Notes: generated by a model from the sequence alone, not told the origin. 64,000 nucleotides of DNA from Sphingomonas qomolangmaensis (GCF_024496245.1 NZ_CP101740.1:3258001-3322000), one strand, 5' to 3'; shown: positions 1 to 9,405, counted from the first letter of the stretch. Numbers and translations are program-made.

Positions 1-1680
1 GGTCCGGCGCTTGCCCGGCGCCTCGATTCGATGACCTTCGACGCCTTTGCCAAGCAGCTGCTCGACCGCTTCTGGCGCGCCTTGCCCGAGCATGTCGCGC
101 TGGCCGGCGGCTATGGCATCGCGCCCTTCCTAAAAAGCGCATACCTCGCGGACCTTCAGCGGTCGACCGCGGATGGCCTCGACCGGCCCGGCCACCCCGC
201 TCATTGGGCCAAGACGCTGATCGGCAAGCAGCCCGAGCCGAGCGGGATCCACGGGGTGACGATGGATGCCTTCTACAAGTCGGTCCAGTCGCTGTGCCTG
301 CATCCGCTCGACATCAGCAGCTACGGCGCGTTTCTCCAGCTGGTCCAACTGCGCACCGCGCTGGTGAGTCCGGCGCCGATGCTGGGGTTCGCAATGATCG
401 GCCGGCTCGCTCAGGCGATCGTCAACGCAAATCCGGAAGTGCGGCGGGCGATCTGTGCGACCTATGGCCATGTCTTTCTCGACGAGTTTCAGGACACGAC
501 CTCGGTCCAGTACGGCCTGATCGAATCGATCTTCAAAGGCTCGGCGGCAAAGCTGACCGCGGTCGGCGACGACAAGCAACGGATCATGGGCTGGGCCGGT
601 GCACGGATGGACGCCTTTGCCGCGTTCGAGGCCGATTTCCTGGCGACGCCGGGCGCACGCGCTAGGATCAGCCTGACCCGCAACTATCGCAGTAATCAGC
701 GTATCGTCGCGATCCTCAATACGCTGAAGGCGCACCTCGCCCCGGCCGAACCCGACTTCGTCGCGGTCCGGCCAGCCCCGGATCTGCCCGACGAGAAGAT
801 CTGTGCGGTCATGGTTGCCGACGATGCGGGCGCGGAAGCCGAGGCGATCGCGGCATCCGTCGCCGGCGTGATCGCCGAGGGCGTCGACCCGCGCAGCATT
901 GGCCTGCTGGTGCGCCAGAAGTCGGTCGACTGGGAGCCCCGGATCAAGGCCCGCTTCGATGCGCACGGCCTGGCATTCCGCAATGAGGATCGCGACGTCG
1001 GTGGTGCGTCGATCCAGGATCTCATGACGGAAAGCTATTCGCAGATCGTTATCGACTTTCTCGACCTGCTCACCCGTCGGCATGGCGGGCTTCTCTGGAA
1101 TGTCGCGATGGGCCACGCTGCCGCCGTCGCCAACCTTACGCTCGATGACGAGGAGGCGGTCGAGCGCGAGCTTGCCTTGCGCCTTGACGAATTCCATCGC
1201 GCCCACAAGATCGGTGCCACCGAGCAGATGACGGCCGGGGCGATCGCGGCCAAGATCGCCGCGATCGAAGCGTTTCTTGGGCTGGAGCGCCTGCGCGGAG
1301 TCGCGCCGCAATATGGCACCGGCGACCTGTTCGTCCGCATCCGGGCCGCGACATCGGCCTTCCTCGCCGAATGCGCAGCGCAGCCCGGATCGTGGCAAGA
1401 TCTGCTGTTACGCTTCCGGGGCGTGGGCCAGACGCCGCTCATGACGATCACCAAGAGCAAGGGTCTCGAATACGACCTAGTCATGCTACTCGGCCTCAAC
1501 GATTCCGAATGGTGGAGCTTCGACAAGGATCCCGTCGAGGGTCATTCGACCTTCTTCGTGGCCGCCTCCCGCGCCCGCGAACGGCTGATGATGACGCGGT
1601 GCGGCTATGATCGCAGCGCCAAGATTCGTGAGATCTTCGACCTGCTCGACAAGGCCGGGGTCCGACAAATTAGGGTTTAG
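1..1680 (+). CDS. UvrD/Rep-type superfamily 1A DNA helicase, 5' end outside window
   Basis: The reading frame is open from the first base, so the gene starts upstream and the first ATG at 31 is probably internal. That ATG falls inside the motif Ib region (MTFDAFAKQLLDRF), which in UvrD-family proteins lies after the Walker A loop; Walker A is therefore missing from view. Other SF1A motifs are clear: Walker B VFLDEFQDT near 490, motif III GDDKQRIMGWAGA near 570, motif IV LTRNYRSN near 675, motif V ITKSKGLEYD near 1450, and motif VI FVAASRARERL near 1555. The visible part is shorter than full UvrD (about 700 residues), as expected for an N-terminal truncation by the window. The likely role is 3'-5' unwinding of DNA, in repair or paired with a nuclease encoded upstream. 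The family call is firm; the specific role is unknown. Confidence 0.88.
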   Translation, partial: GPALARRLDSMTFDAFAKQLLDRFWRALPEHVALAGGYGIAPFLKSAYLADLQRSTADGLDRPGHPAHWAKTLIGKQPEPSGIHGVTMDAFYKSVQSLCLHPLDISSYGAFLQLVQLRTALVSPAPMLGFAMIGRLAQAIVNANPEVRRAICATYGHVFLDEFQDTTSVQYGLIESIFKGSAAKLTAVGDDKQRIMGWAGARMDAFAAFEADFLATPGARARISLTRNYRSNQRIVAILNTLKAHLAPAEPDFVAVRPAPDLPDEKICAVMVADDAGAEAEAIAASVAGVIAEGVDPRSIGLLVRQKSVDWEPRIKARFDAHGLAFRNEDRDVGGASIQDLMTESYSQIVIDFLDLLTRRHGGLLWNVAMGHAAAVANLTLDDEEAVERELALRLDEFHRAHKIGATEQMTAGAIAAKIAAIEAFLGLERLRGVAPQYGTGDLFVRIRAATSAFLAECAAQPGSWQDLLLRFRGVGQTPLMTITKSKGLEYDLVMLLGLNDSEWWSFDKDPVEGHSTFFVAASRARERLMMTRCGYDRSAKIREIFDLLDKAGVRQIRV

Positions 1681-2150
1681 CGCATACAAAGGCGCGGTAG
1701 AGCGCGACACTCCACTACTAATCTATCGGCGCCGGCAAGGTGACGCGCCACACCGCGCTTACGTCGATACGCCAGCCCGGGAAGGGCAGTTATCCCCGTG
1801 TGTTCCTCCGAAAGCCGCCAGTCAGCAGTCCGCGCAAGAACCTCCATCGTGGCATCTAACGAGCCAGAAGGCTGGAACTGGGCCGCTTGCCGACCGGCAG
1901 CTTCCAGACGAGCGTTACACCAAATCTGCCACTGCCCGCTCCTGGCGCGGAGGGGCAACTATCGACCAAAGCCGGCCGCTCTTATCTGTGCGAGGGCGAC
2001 GTCCGGTTTCGCCTAAAGTGATTGATCGCGCAATTTGTGTCACGAGCGGGAGCTTGCCTGTAACTAGATCGGATCATTCGAACGGGGCGCTCCACTTGAA
2101 ACTTGCGGCGCAGCGGCTATCGCTGGTCGGCGCTGGGGGAGCGGAACTGA
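1681..2150. other. Non-coding gap, nothing recognised
   Basis: No frame gives a convincing protein; the open frames here are arginine- and serine-rich shadows. The last 25 bases hold a good ribosome site (GGGGGAG) for the gene starting at 2151, so a promoter for that pair is probably in this gap, but none can be pointed to. Confidence 0.5.
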
Positions 2151-3257
2151 ATGGACGAAGATGACCACCTGCGCGACTTTCCCGCGCTGCTTTCAGCTAT
2201 CGCGGAAGGGCGTCGCGAGGCGACTACGGGGATCTTGGAGGAGGCCGCAGCGTTTCTGCGCGTCAAGACGCTGCTAGCTGCCGGTTCCGACCAGGAGGGA
2301 TCGCTCGAACCCTCGCTCGAGCATCCCGGATATCTCAGCCGCAAGATCGATGGACGGCCGATCTTCGTTCCCTACAACCTTGCAGGTGTCTTCCCGGCCT
2401 CCGATATAGTGCAGGACGTCATGAAGATTGCCGACCGCATCTCCCTACATCCGAACGATCCGGTGTGCATCAGCGGCAGCACGACCTTCCTCGGTAAACT
2501 CGAGGAGATCGGCGACCTGGATTTTTGCGAGTACCATTTGGCCGGACTGAACGGTCTAGCGGAGCACGCGGCCGATGTCTGTGAGCGCGAGGACATCCCG
2601 CTCATTTGGCTAAAGTTCGGCGACACGCCGCTGAAAGGTCCCTGGGCAGGACGTCGAGACGAGATCAAGAAGCTCGTTGGAGGTTCCGACGAGGTGCGAA
2701 TGAAGTTCGACTTCCTTTCGGAGGGTCCACGCGGACTGCTTCCGACCACGTCGGTTGTCATCGCGACCAACGACGACGAGGTGGCGGCGCGACACAGCTT
2801 CGCCTACCAGGAGGCGGTCGTCGCCGGCGCCGGTCCGGTCCGAAACCTTGTTTCGCCCGCTCGCTTTGGCGAATACGTCAACTGGCTACGAGGCGAGATT
2901 CGGAAGCTGGCGACCCCCTCGTCCGAACGCAACGGCTACCCGGCCAAAGCCCTCAAGCGGGCGCTCTCCCTCCTGCTCATCGCCGGCAGGGAGAATGACA
3001 CCGACGAAATCATCGAGGAGTTGCATGGAAGCGAACTTTCGTCGATCGTGATGCAGGTCAGGCTGGATGAGATCGAACGAATGCTCAACGACCTCCCGGA
3101 GGATGTCTCCGACCGCTTCGTGGACGCATTCAACGAACTGAAGGGTGGATTTGAACACGTGCTTGATGAGGACATCGACGAAGCGTTGGACGCGGCCCGC
3201 GAGCTAGCCCTCGCGTCGCTCGACATCGTCGAGGAGGAGTTCAGACGATATGCCTGA
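2151..3257 (+). CDS. Nucleotidyltransferase-fold-like hypothetical protein
   Basis: A 368-residue cytoplasmic protein of no family I can name. It contains a pattern resembling polymerase-beta/MNT-fold nucleotidyltransferases: a Gly-Ser pair at residues 109-110 (CISGSTTF), an Asp-x-Asp on the next strand at D122/D124 (GDLDF), and a possible third acidic residue, D187 (VRMKFDF). The C-terminal half is helical and acidic. The start follows a strong ribosome site, GGGGGAG. The 3' end overlaps the next gene by 8 bases, which indicates translational coupling. The nucleotidyltransferase reading is an inference from spacing of the GS and DxD motifs; a fold prediction would settle it. No signal peptide or membrane segment is visible. 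Confidence 0.7.
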   Translation: MDEDDHLRDFPALLSAIAEGRREATTGILEEAAAFLRVKTLLAAGSDQEGSLEPSLEHPGYLSRKIDGRPIFVPYNLAGVFPASDIVQDVMKIADRISLHPNDPVCISGSTTFLGKLEEIGDLDFCEYHLAGLNGLAEHAADVCEREDIPLIWLKFGDTPLKGPWAGRRDEIKKLVGGSDEVRMKFDFLSEGPRGLLPTTSVVIATNDDEVAARHSFAYQEAVVAGAGPVRNLVSPARFGEYVNWLRGEIRKLATPSSERNGYPAKALKRALSLLLIAGRENDTDEIIEELHGSELSSIVMQVRLDEIERMLNDLPEDVSDRFVDAFNELKGGFEHVLDEDIDEALDAARELALASLDIVEEEFRRYA

Positions 3258-4539
3258 GGCCCAGGTTACCCGCACTGATCTCATCGATCAGATCGTCGTG
3301 CTCTCGCATGCACCGAAAGGCCGGACGGAGGCCACGCGTGCTCGTTTCATGAAGCTCGAGACCGCACAACTCGAAGAGATGCTCCACGGACTGCAGGGCG
3401 CCATGTCGCGCATGCGCGAAGCGAAGAAGTCGCCCCTGCGCAGGGAGGCCATGTCGGATGCCGAAGCGCGGCGCGACAAGGCGCTCGCTAGGATAAGGCG
3501 CGTTTCCGCATCCATCCGCGAACGCCGCCAAGTGGTAACGCCAGAAGCGGCTGCCACGATAGCATTATCTACTGAGACCATGGTCTCAGTGCTTCGATCG
3601 TCGGCCTCCAAGGAGCCCAAACAGACCCTCGCGCCCTCGCTCCACTTCTGGACGGAAGTCGACGAAGCCACTCGCGGGCACTACGTCTCCGACTTCGAAC
3701 GCCTTGTTGCCGCCCGTGTGGCGGAGACGATACACCTGATGAAGGTCACGGATCGTGCGGGCAGCGTTGATCTGGAGCAGTGGATCACCGACGAGCCGGC
3801 TTTCGATCAGTATATCAGGTTCGTCCTGGACAAGACGTCCAAGGACACAATGCGTCTCATGGGCCGACATTTGCCGAGCAAGGTCTTCGGGAGCCGAGTG
3901 GCCAAGACCCTCTGGCAGCACGACGTCGCGCTCCGCACCGGTGCATTCGACCCAGTCTTCATAGTCGAGGCGAAGCCCACGCTCATCTCGACGCGGGCGA
4001 CCGAGGGCCTCGCGAAGCTCCTGGTCTACGCTACGGCCTTCAATACTACGCGTATCCTTTCCGTTGGTGGGCCGGGAAGCGTCGGGGGCTTCCTCTCGGC
4101 CGAACTGGCCCTCAAGAAATCGAAGAGCCATGCTCTCCAGAAGCGCTGGCTCGCCGCTGATGTGAAGGGATTCGCAGAGCAGTTCTCAGAGAACGAGCGC
4201 GTCGTCATCGTAGCGGACGTCGCTCCATCCTTGAACGTTCTCGAGGACATCCGCGGCTCGCTCATGCACTATGCACCGACCGCCCAGCTTTCGATCGTCG
4301 CTCTTGCCGGTCTTGCCGAGACACGGGAGAGGCTCGAGGAGCGCGGACCCGTCTACTTCCCGTATTTGAGCACCGGGCGTGACGTTACGCTCCCTTGGCA
4401 CACCGGCGGCGAATACAAGCGCGAAAAGAACAAGCATCGGTTCGGCCACAGTCGACCCGATCCGTTTGTTATCATGAAGGATTTCATGACGAGCGTAACT
4501 TCGGGTCTCCGCGCGATGATGAGCAAGGCCGCCCGCTAG
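3250..4539 (+). CDS. Hypothetical protein, coupled partner of the upstream gene
   Basis: A 429-residue protein I do not recognise. Residues 1-100 are highly charged and probably coiled coil, with repeated Glu/Arg/Lys. The remainder looks globular with alternating strands and helices, including a VVIVADVAPS strand-turn segment and a late FPYLSTGRDVTLPW segment that vaguely recalls phosphoribosyltransferase-fold proteins; that resemblance is weak. The start follows GAGGAGGAG and overlaps the preceding gene by 8 bases, so the two are almost certainly one operon. A perfect 20-base palindrome lies inside the gene at 3571-3590, at the junction between the coil and the globular part. The frame continues open after the TAG stop for another 120 codons. 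Confidence 0.7.
   Translation: MPEAQVTRTDLIDQIVVLSHAPKGRTEATRARFMKLETAQLEEMLHGLQGAMSRMREAKKSPLRREAMSDAEARRDKALARIRRVSASIRERRQVVTPEAAATIALSTETMVSVLRSSASKEPKQTLAPSLHFWTEVDEATRGHYVSDFERLVAARVAETIHLMKVTDRAGSVDLEQWITDEPAFDQYIRFVLDKTSKDTMRLMGRHLPSKVFGSRVAKTLWQHDVALRTGAFDPVFIVEAKPTLISTRATEGLAKLLVYATAFNTTRILSVGGPGSVGGFLSAELALKKSKSHALQKRWLAADVKGFAEQFSENERVVIVADVAPSLNVLEDIRGSLMHYAPTAQLSIVALAGLAETRERLEERGPVYFPYLSTGRDVTLPWHTGGEYKREKNKHRFGHSRPDPFVIMKDFMTSVTSGLRAMMSKAAR
3571..3590. repeat. Perfect 20-bp palindrome inside a coding region
   Basis: ACTGAGACCATGGTCTCAGT equals its own reverse complement over all 20 bases. It sits within the gene at 3250-4539 and contains an in-frame ATG. It could be an operator, a protein-binding site, or chance constrained by coding; no spacer means it would extrude as a cruciform rather than act as a terminator. 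Confidence 0.6.
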
Positions 4540-4575
4540 TCCGCCTACAGCGCCCTCACGCCTTCACATGCCGTC

Positions 4576-4899
4576 GTGACATCCTCGACGAAGGACTTCG
4601 ATCAGTTGCTTGCGACCGAACGGACCACGTCGGCGGACAGCCTCTACCGTCAACGGCGCGCATGCGTTCAGCAGATGAGCCGCGTAGCCGCCGAGGCGGC
4701 GGTGAACGAAGGTCTCGTTTTGAGAGGTGCCAAAGAGCGCTCGGACGTCCACTTTTGGGTCGCTCATACCGTCGCCGGCAGGCCCAAGCATCCTTTCGTG
4801 GACCTTGAAAGCGGAGGTCTCATGCTCAGTTGGCCTTCAAATCTGGGTATCTTTAAGTCTGGGAAGGCTTTGGCCGCATTTAATGGTCAGCCGGCATGA
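4576..4899 (+). CDS. Possible small hypothetical protein (doubtful)
   Basis: A 107-residue frame beginning with GTG, in the same frame as, and downstream of, the TAG that ends the previous gene. Composition is plausible for a protein (for example HFWVAHTVAGRPKHPFVDL), and it is longer than other frames in this gap, but no ribosome site is evident and no family is recognised. It may be the remnant of a longer C-terminus of the upstream protein or a chance frame. Bases 4900-5037 contain nothing recognisable. Confidence 0.3.
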   Translation: MTSSTKDFDQLLATERTTSADSLYRQRRACVQQMSRVAAEAAVNEGLVLRGAKERSDVHFWVAHTVAGRPKHPFVDLESGGLMLSWPSNLGIFKSGKALAAFNGQPA

Positions 4900-5037
4900 T
4901 CACTGAGTCCTGCCAGGAGAATCCTACGAAAATCATCAACTGCACGATCGTCGAAGTCGGGCCGCGGCTGTATAATCTAGGGCGGAGACTTCAAACGGCA
5001 AGTATCGATTAAATCTCGCCTTGCCCGCCACCAAGGG

Positions 5038-5829
5038 TTAGGCCTGCATGGCGCGGACCGACTGTGCTGTCTCGCCTTCCAAAATGATGGCCGCCGCTTC
5101 CGCGAAGTCGCTCACCTGATGGTCCGGGCCAACCTTTTCCTTGTCCGGCGTCCAGCGTGGGACGAAATTACCTGGAAAATAGATCGTTCTGAGACCAGCC
5201 TCCTTAGCCGGAGCTATGTCTCTATCGAGTTGATCGCCAACCATGTAGGCGGCTGCTGGATCGCCGGTGAGGCGCACAATGCGCCTGAAAAGATCAGGGC
5301 GCTTCCTTCCTTCGATCACGCGAGTGAAGTGGCCCGCCAGGCCGAGCTTGGCCGTGGTCTCCTCTACCCTGATGCGCGCAGCTTCGGTCACGATGAGGAC
5401 CGTGGCGTTCGCCTTCTCCAGCATCATCAGGCCCTCGACCACGCCTGCCCGTAGTGCTGGCGGATGCTTCAGCGCCGCGAAGAAGCGCTTCACCAACAAG
5501 CCCTCATCGACGCTTGCCGGCATAGAGGGAAGATGATTCGACCAGGCAGCACGCGCGGCTACCTCACTCGGCTGTCCCTGCAGTGCAAAGACGAGCGCAC
5601 GCACTAGAAGATGAGGGGGGTAGCGTAACCCATCATGATGCCGCGCTGCGATCGCTTGATCGCAAGCACGCACGAAATCCAATCGATTGCCAGTTGGCAC
5701 CCGCAGCCCAGTTGCCGCTTCCACCTGCTCCAGGAGCGCTAACTGCGCGCTCGCGAACACCTGATCGGTATCCCAGAGCGTGTTGTCGGCGTCGACAAAG
5801 ACGGTAATTAATCCCTTGATCCTAATCAT
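5038..5829 (-). CDS. HAD-superfamily hydrolase
   Basis: A 263-residue HAD phosphatase. Motif I is FVDADNTLWD at residues 11-20, with nucleophile D13 and acid/base D15. Motif II is in VLIVTEAARIR, and the acidic motif IV is YMVGDQLDRDI, followed by the usual GLRTIYFPGNF. An open frame extends 48 codons further upstream, but that part is Arg/Pro-rich and lies antisense-like over the next gene's proline-rich tail. The ATG at 5829 gives a normal HAD N-terminus and an 8-base overlap with the upstream membrane-protein gene. The substrate is unknown. The tight overlap with a membrane protein suggests a functional pair, possibly a phosphatase acting on a small molecule or controlling the membrane partner. 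Confidence 0.88.
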   Translation of the reverse strand: MIRIKGLITVFVDADNTLWDTDQVFASAQLALLEQVEAATGLRVPTGNRLDFVRACDQAIAARHHDGLRYPPHLLVRALVFALQGQPSEVAARAAWSNHLPSMPASVDEGLLVKRFFAALKHPPALRAGVVEGLMMLEKANATVLIVTEAARIRVEETTAKLGLAGHFTRVIEGRKRPDLFRRIVRLTGDPAAAYMVGDQLDRDIAPAKEAGLRTIYFPGNFVPRWTPDKEKVGPDHQVSDFAEAAAIILEGETAQSVRAMQA

Positions 5830-6922
5830 GAGGAGCGCCCTTTTTGGCGTTGTGCTTGGGTGCAACTGTGTTCTGAGGAAAGGCCAGCGGCTCGGTGAAT
5901 TTACTAGGCGGCGGTGGCGCCGCCTTGCCCGTCGGGGACACCTGTGGTGTTGCAGGCGGGGCAGGGGCTTCACTGGCGGACGAAACGGGCTTTATCTCGA
6001 TGGGCGCGCCTGAAGAATCGACATGGATAACCATCGGCTTCGCCGGTGGAGGCGTCACGCCTATCCCGACGATGACAAGGCTCGTCAGCCAAAAGAAGAG
6101 ACAGGTTAGCGACGTCGCAAGCAGTCGCTGCGCTGGATCGAGGAACCGGAGTTTGTCGGCGGCTTTGGCAGCGATGAGATAGGTCTCACCAACGAGATCT
6201 CGGAAATAAGCTTGTTTGAGCGCAGGATCGAGAACGGGGTCGACATTCTGCTCCGAACCCGCGTGCGGGGTGACAAAGGTCAATGCCCAGGCCTTTGGCC
6301 GAACGCGCAGAATTCCGCGATAGAAAAGCCGCGAGCGCGGCAGGCCGTCGTCACGCGACACTTCGCCGTCATGGACATATTTAAAGCGGGTTCGGGTCGC
6401 GTGAAAGGTGATGAGCGCGCCGAACACCGCGGAAAGCACGAAGGCTCCAAATAAGACGTAGCTTGCGCCAAGAAGCAGTTGGGAGCGGAGCGGTTGCGCT
6501 GCGAAGCTGGACCGGGGATAGGCATCCAGCATGCGTGCGAAGAGTACGCCCGAGAACGCGGTGAGGAATGTCGTCACTGTCAGCAGGCGAGTAGCCTTCT
6601 GATCTTGATACTCCGTCTGATCCTTGACCTCGTCTAGGCTTTGGCGAGCGAGTTTGATCGCATCATCGAGCCGATCCTTATCGACATCCTCCGTTGCTGG
6701 CAGACATGTCCAATGCGCGGCCGCGTCGACAAACTCCCGCATCAATGCGTCAGTGTGGAGCAGCCTCGGCTCCCCACCTTCCAACACCCGCGGGTAATGG
6801 TCGATTTCATGACCGAGCAGCGCGTGATAAATCGCCTTTATTGGCGACAACGGCTTGCTGGCCTGGTCCTTCGTGGACACCGGCGCTTCCGCTTCCTGAT
6901 TGGTTTGCTCGGCCTCACTCAC
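5822..6922 (-). CDS. Three-helix inner-membrane protein, function unknown
   Basis: 366 residues. Three hydrophobic segments are visible at about 111-133, 147-173 and 267-289, with a cytoplasmic-looking domain of about 110 residues before the first. The sequence entering TM1 (EYQDQKATRLLTVTTFL) has the charged-helix-then-membrane style of small effector modules such as SLATT or Pycsar-type TM domains, but this is a resemblance, not a match. After TM3 comes a long Pro/Ala-rich tail, probably periplasmic. It overlaps the HAD gene by 8 bases and is transcribed divergently from the Dpd nuclease gene at 7111, with 188 bases between them. The position beside a DNA-restriction island makes a defence-related role conceivable. 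Confidence 0.8.
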   Translation of the reverse strand: MSEAEQTNQEAEAPVSTKDQASKPLSPIKAIYHALLGHEIDHYPRVLEGGEPRLLHTDALMREFVDAAAHWTCLPATEDVDKDRLDDAIKLARQSLDEVKDQTEYQDQKATRLLTVTTFLTAFSGVLFARMLDAYPRSSFAAQPLRSQLLLGASYVLFGAFVLSAVFGALITFHATRTRFKYVHDGEVSRDDGLPRSRLFYRGILRVRPKAWALTFVTPHAGSEQNVDPVLDPALKQAYFRDLVGETYLIAAKAADKLRFLDPAQRLLATSLTCLFFWLTSLVIVGIGVTPPPAKPMVIHVDSSGAPIEIKPVSSASEAPAPPATPQVSPTGKAAPPPPSKFTEPLAFPQNTVAPKHNAKKGAPHD

Positions 6923-7110
6923 AATTGCTGCATAGCCGATCTGGCTAAGGGGCGCGAGTACATATCACGAACGGCGAACTCGCCTCCCGACGTTTGGATT
7001 GATATGCGACTAGCTGCAGTTCGCTCGTGCACGAATTATCTGGTCACAAACTTATGCTTCCCGATTGACGCCTTGGAAAGTCTCAGCAAGTTGGTGTCAG
7101 AGGGGTATGA

Positions 7111-9405
7111 ATGGCCGGCGGAATCAGTGCATCGACGGTCAAATCGTGGTTCCAGTATCGCTGTGAGCGCAAGACCCGTTACGACATCATGGAGCCGGCG
7201 GAGCAGTCGGCAATCCCACTGCTTGCCGATCAACGTGAGCAACTCTGGGCGCAGCTAGGCAACGCCTATGAGGACCGGATCGTCTTTTCGCGCGGACCCG
7301 CGATCTTGCGGCCTTTCGCGGGCAAAAAGGTTCTGACCGAAGAACAGACCCGGGGATTCCTGACTGGCGGCAAAGCCGAGCAGTTTGCCTGGCAGATGAA
7401 CCTGCGCCCCAAATCGGCGCCGATGCTGCTTGCCGGGACGACCCTTCAAGTCCGCCAGACCAAGCCCGACTTGATCCGCGTCGATCGAAGAGGGACGCGG
7501 CCGGTATTCAGCGTCATCGATATCAAGGCGACCCGTAAGGCGACCGCCTTTCACAAGACGCAAGTCGCCTTCTATGTCCGGTTGCTCGAACTCGCGCTCA
7601 AGGAACTCGGTGTGGACGCCGTGATCGACGATCATGGCGAGGTCTGGCGCATTCCAGACAATGGCACCGCCGAGGGCGCGGATTATCAGGTCGAGCGCTT
7701 CTTACTCGCGCCCTATCTACGCATGGTCGATAAGTTCTGCCGCGAGCAGATCGGAGCAATCGCGTCCGTTCCCGTCGAACCGGGCTGGGGCGGCGACAAG
7801 ACCTTCTTCCATGTCTACTTCAAATGTGAGCAGTGCAATTACCTGCCGCATTGCGAGCGCGCGATCGCGGCCGACTTACCTCCCGAGCGGCGCGACGTGT
7901 CTGCGGTCGCGGGCGTATCGCACGAGGCGAAACGCGCTCTTCACGCTAATGGCATTCGAACGGTCGCTGCTCTCGCTAAGGCTGAAGGCATCGGCCAGCG
8001 CGATGGGGTCGGCTGGACGCTCCAGCGGCGCGCTGATCAGTTGCGATTAAGGGCGCGCGCGCTGGTCGAGGCCCGCCCCATGCGCTCGCGCGAAGAGCAT
8101 AGCTTCCTCATGCCGCCTCGGGTGGACATCGCGATCCACCTCGTCGTCGATCACGATCCCGTGGACGACATGCTAACTTCGATTGGCCTGCTGGTCCAAA
8201 AGGGCGGTGCCGATCAGCCAGTGATCGAGGTGATCGAACATGCGGGTCGCGCTGGTGAGGCCGACGCCATGTGCCGGATCTTCACCTTGCTGCTCGACGA
8301 GCTTGGCGCGATCGATGCGCATAATCGCGCTGCCCTGGACAGCGGCGCACCGACACTGACCACGCACATCTTCTTTTACGAGTCGGCCGAAGCGCAAAAT
8401 CTGCAGCGTGCGATCGGGCGTCACCTGGACGATCCGCGTATCCGCGCCGGTTTGCTCCATATCGTGCGGATTTTCCCGCCGGAAGATGTCGTCCCCGAGC
8501 CTGAGTTTCGAGGCGCACACCATTTGCCGGCGACTGCGGTCCGCAACGTCGTCGAGCAACTCTACGCGCTTCCGGTGACGGTGTCCTACGACCTGCGCCA
8601 GGTATCGGCGGCTTTGGCCAACGCCGCGCTGATCGCAACGCCCTATCTGCCAGAGGCGGCCTTTGCCCGACCATTCTCCTCGCTGCTGTCTATCGAAGTG
8701 ATACGAGGCCTTCGCGAAGGTCGCGCGGACAGCCCTGACGCTGCTGCGGTGGTCCGCGACGTCGCTGCTCGGCTCGCAGCGCTATCGTCGATCGTCGACT
8801 GGCTGTCCGCTGCCGATGCGGCTGAGCGTAGCGCGGGCGCGAGTGGATTGCTGCGCCTGAACAAAAAGCCCTTCATCTTCCATGCGAGCTTCGATCCGCT
8901 CGACGTGGTCGATCTCGATGTCTTGCGGGCAATGGAAGTCCTGGAAAGTCGTGCGGGACTGCTCGATGCGCTGATCGGGCTCGCGCAGCCAGCTTCGCAA
9001 CGGCGCGATGCCGGAAGGTGCATTGCAGGCATGAAGATGACGGCAAACAAGCGCCATGGGGGCCGGCAACGCATGACTTTCCATGTGCCACCCGAAAGCC
9101 TGATGAGCGACGTCAGCGCCAGTGATTTCGGCTTGATCCTCACCGACGATGATCCCGACATGCGTCTCGATCCCACGGCGTGGGCAGATTGCGCAATCAA
9201 ACTTTGGCGGCGTCGGCCGGATCGCCCCCAACGCTTCTTGACGCTCGACATGTCCGTCGCGAGCTTTGATGGCCCGGTGTTCCAGCAAATGTTCAACCGC
9301 TCTGCCGACAAGCCGGTCTGGCATATCGATCGGAGTTTCACGGACATTAACGGCCCGCGCGCGGCCGCCTATATCGGCGCGCTGATCGGATCGACCCAGC
9401 CATGA
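7111..9405 (+). CDS. RecB/Cas4-like Fe-S nuclease (TM0106-type)
   Basis: 764 residues. The N-terminal 260 residues form a PD-(D/E)XK nuclease of the RecB/Cas4/AddB kind. C18 (FQYRCERK) precedes the core; the catalytic acidic residues are PDLIRVD near 119 and VIDIKAT near 136; the QxxxY-type motif is KTQVAFY near 150. A three-cysteine cluster CEQCNYLPHC near 240-249 with C18 would hold a 4Fe-4S cluster. A helix-hairpin-helix-like stretch (LHANGIRTVAALAKAEGIG) follows, as in TM0106-family proteins, and the C-terminal part could be RNase H-like. TM0106-type nucleases are commonly fused to Upf1-like helicases; here the helicase is the next gene, overlapping by ATGA. The start follows an AGAGGGG ribosome site. 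It probably cuts DNA unwound by its neighbour during restriction. Confidence 0.82.
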   Translation: MAGGISASTVKSWFQYRCERKTRYDIMEPAEQSAIPLLADQREQLWAQLGNAYEDRIVFSRGPAILRPFAGKKVLTEEQTRGFLTGGKAEQFAWQMNLRPKSAPMLLAGTTLQVRQTKPDLIRVDRRGTRPVFSVIDIKATRKATAFHKTQVAFYVRLLELALKELGVDAVIDDHGEVWRIPDNGTAEGADYQVERFLLAPYLRMVDKFCREQIGAIASVPVEPGWGGDKTFFHVYFKCEQCNYLPHCERAIAADLPPERRDVSAVAGVSHEAKRALHANGIRTVAALAKAEGIGQRDGVGWTLQRRADQLRLRARALVEARPMRSREEHSFLMPPRVDIAIHLVVDHDPVDDMLTSIGLLVQKGGADQPVIEVIEHAGRAGEADAMCRIFTLLLDELGAIDAHNRAALDSGAPTLTTHIFFYESAEAQNLQRAIGRHLDDPRIRAGLLHIVRIFPPEDVVPEPEFRGAHHLPATAVRNVVEQLYALPVTVSYDLRQVSAALANAALIATPYLPEAAFARPFSSLLSIEVIRGLREGRADSPDAAAVVRDVAARLAALSSIVDWLSAADAAERSAGASGLLRLNKKPFIFHASFDPLDVVDLDVLRAMEVLESRAGLLDALIGLAQPASQRRDAGRCIAGMKMTANKRHGGRQRMTFHVPPESLMSDVSASDFGLILTDDDPDMRLDPTAWADCAIKLWRRRPDRPQRFLTLDMSVASFDGPVFQQMFNRSADKPVWHIDRSFTDINGPRAAAYIGALIGSTQP

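Noticed and set aside
130-1398. 422-codon minus-strand frame
   Set aside because: Antisense to the UvrD-like gene, whose motifs are unmistakable; no domain visible.
1607-2164. 185-codon plus-strand frame after the helicase
   Set aside because: Mixed Ser/Arg/Pro composition, no ribosome site, overlaps the better-supported start at 2151.
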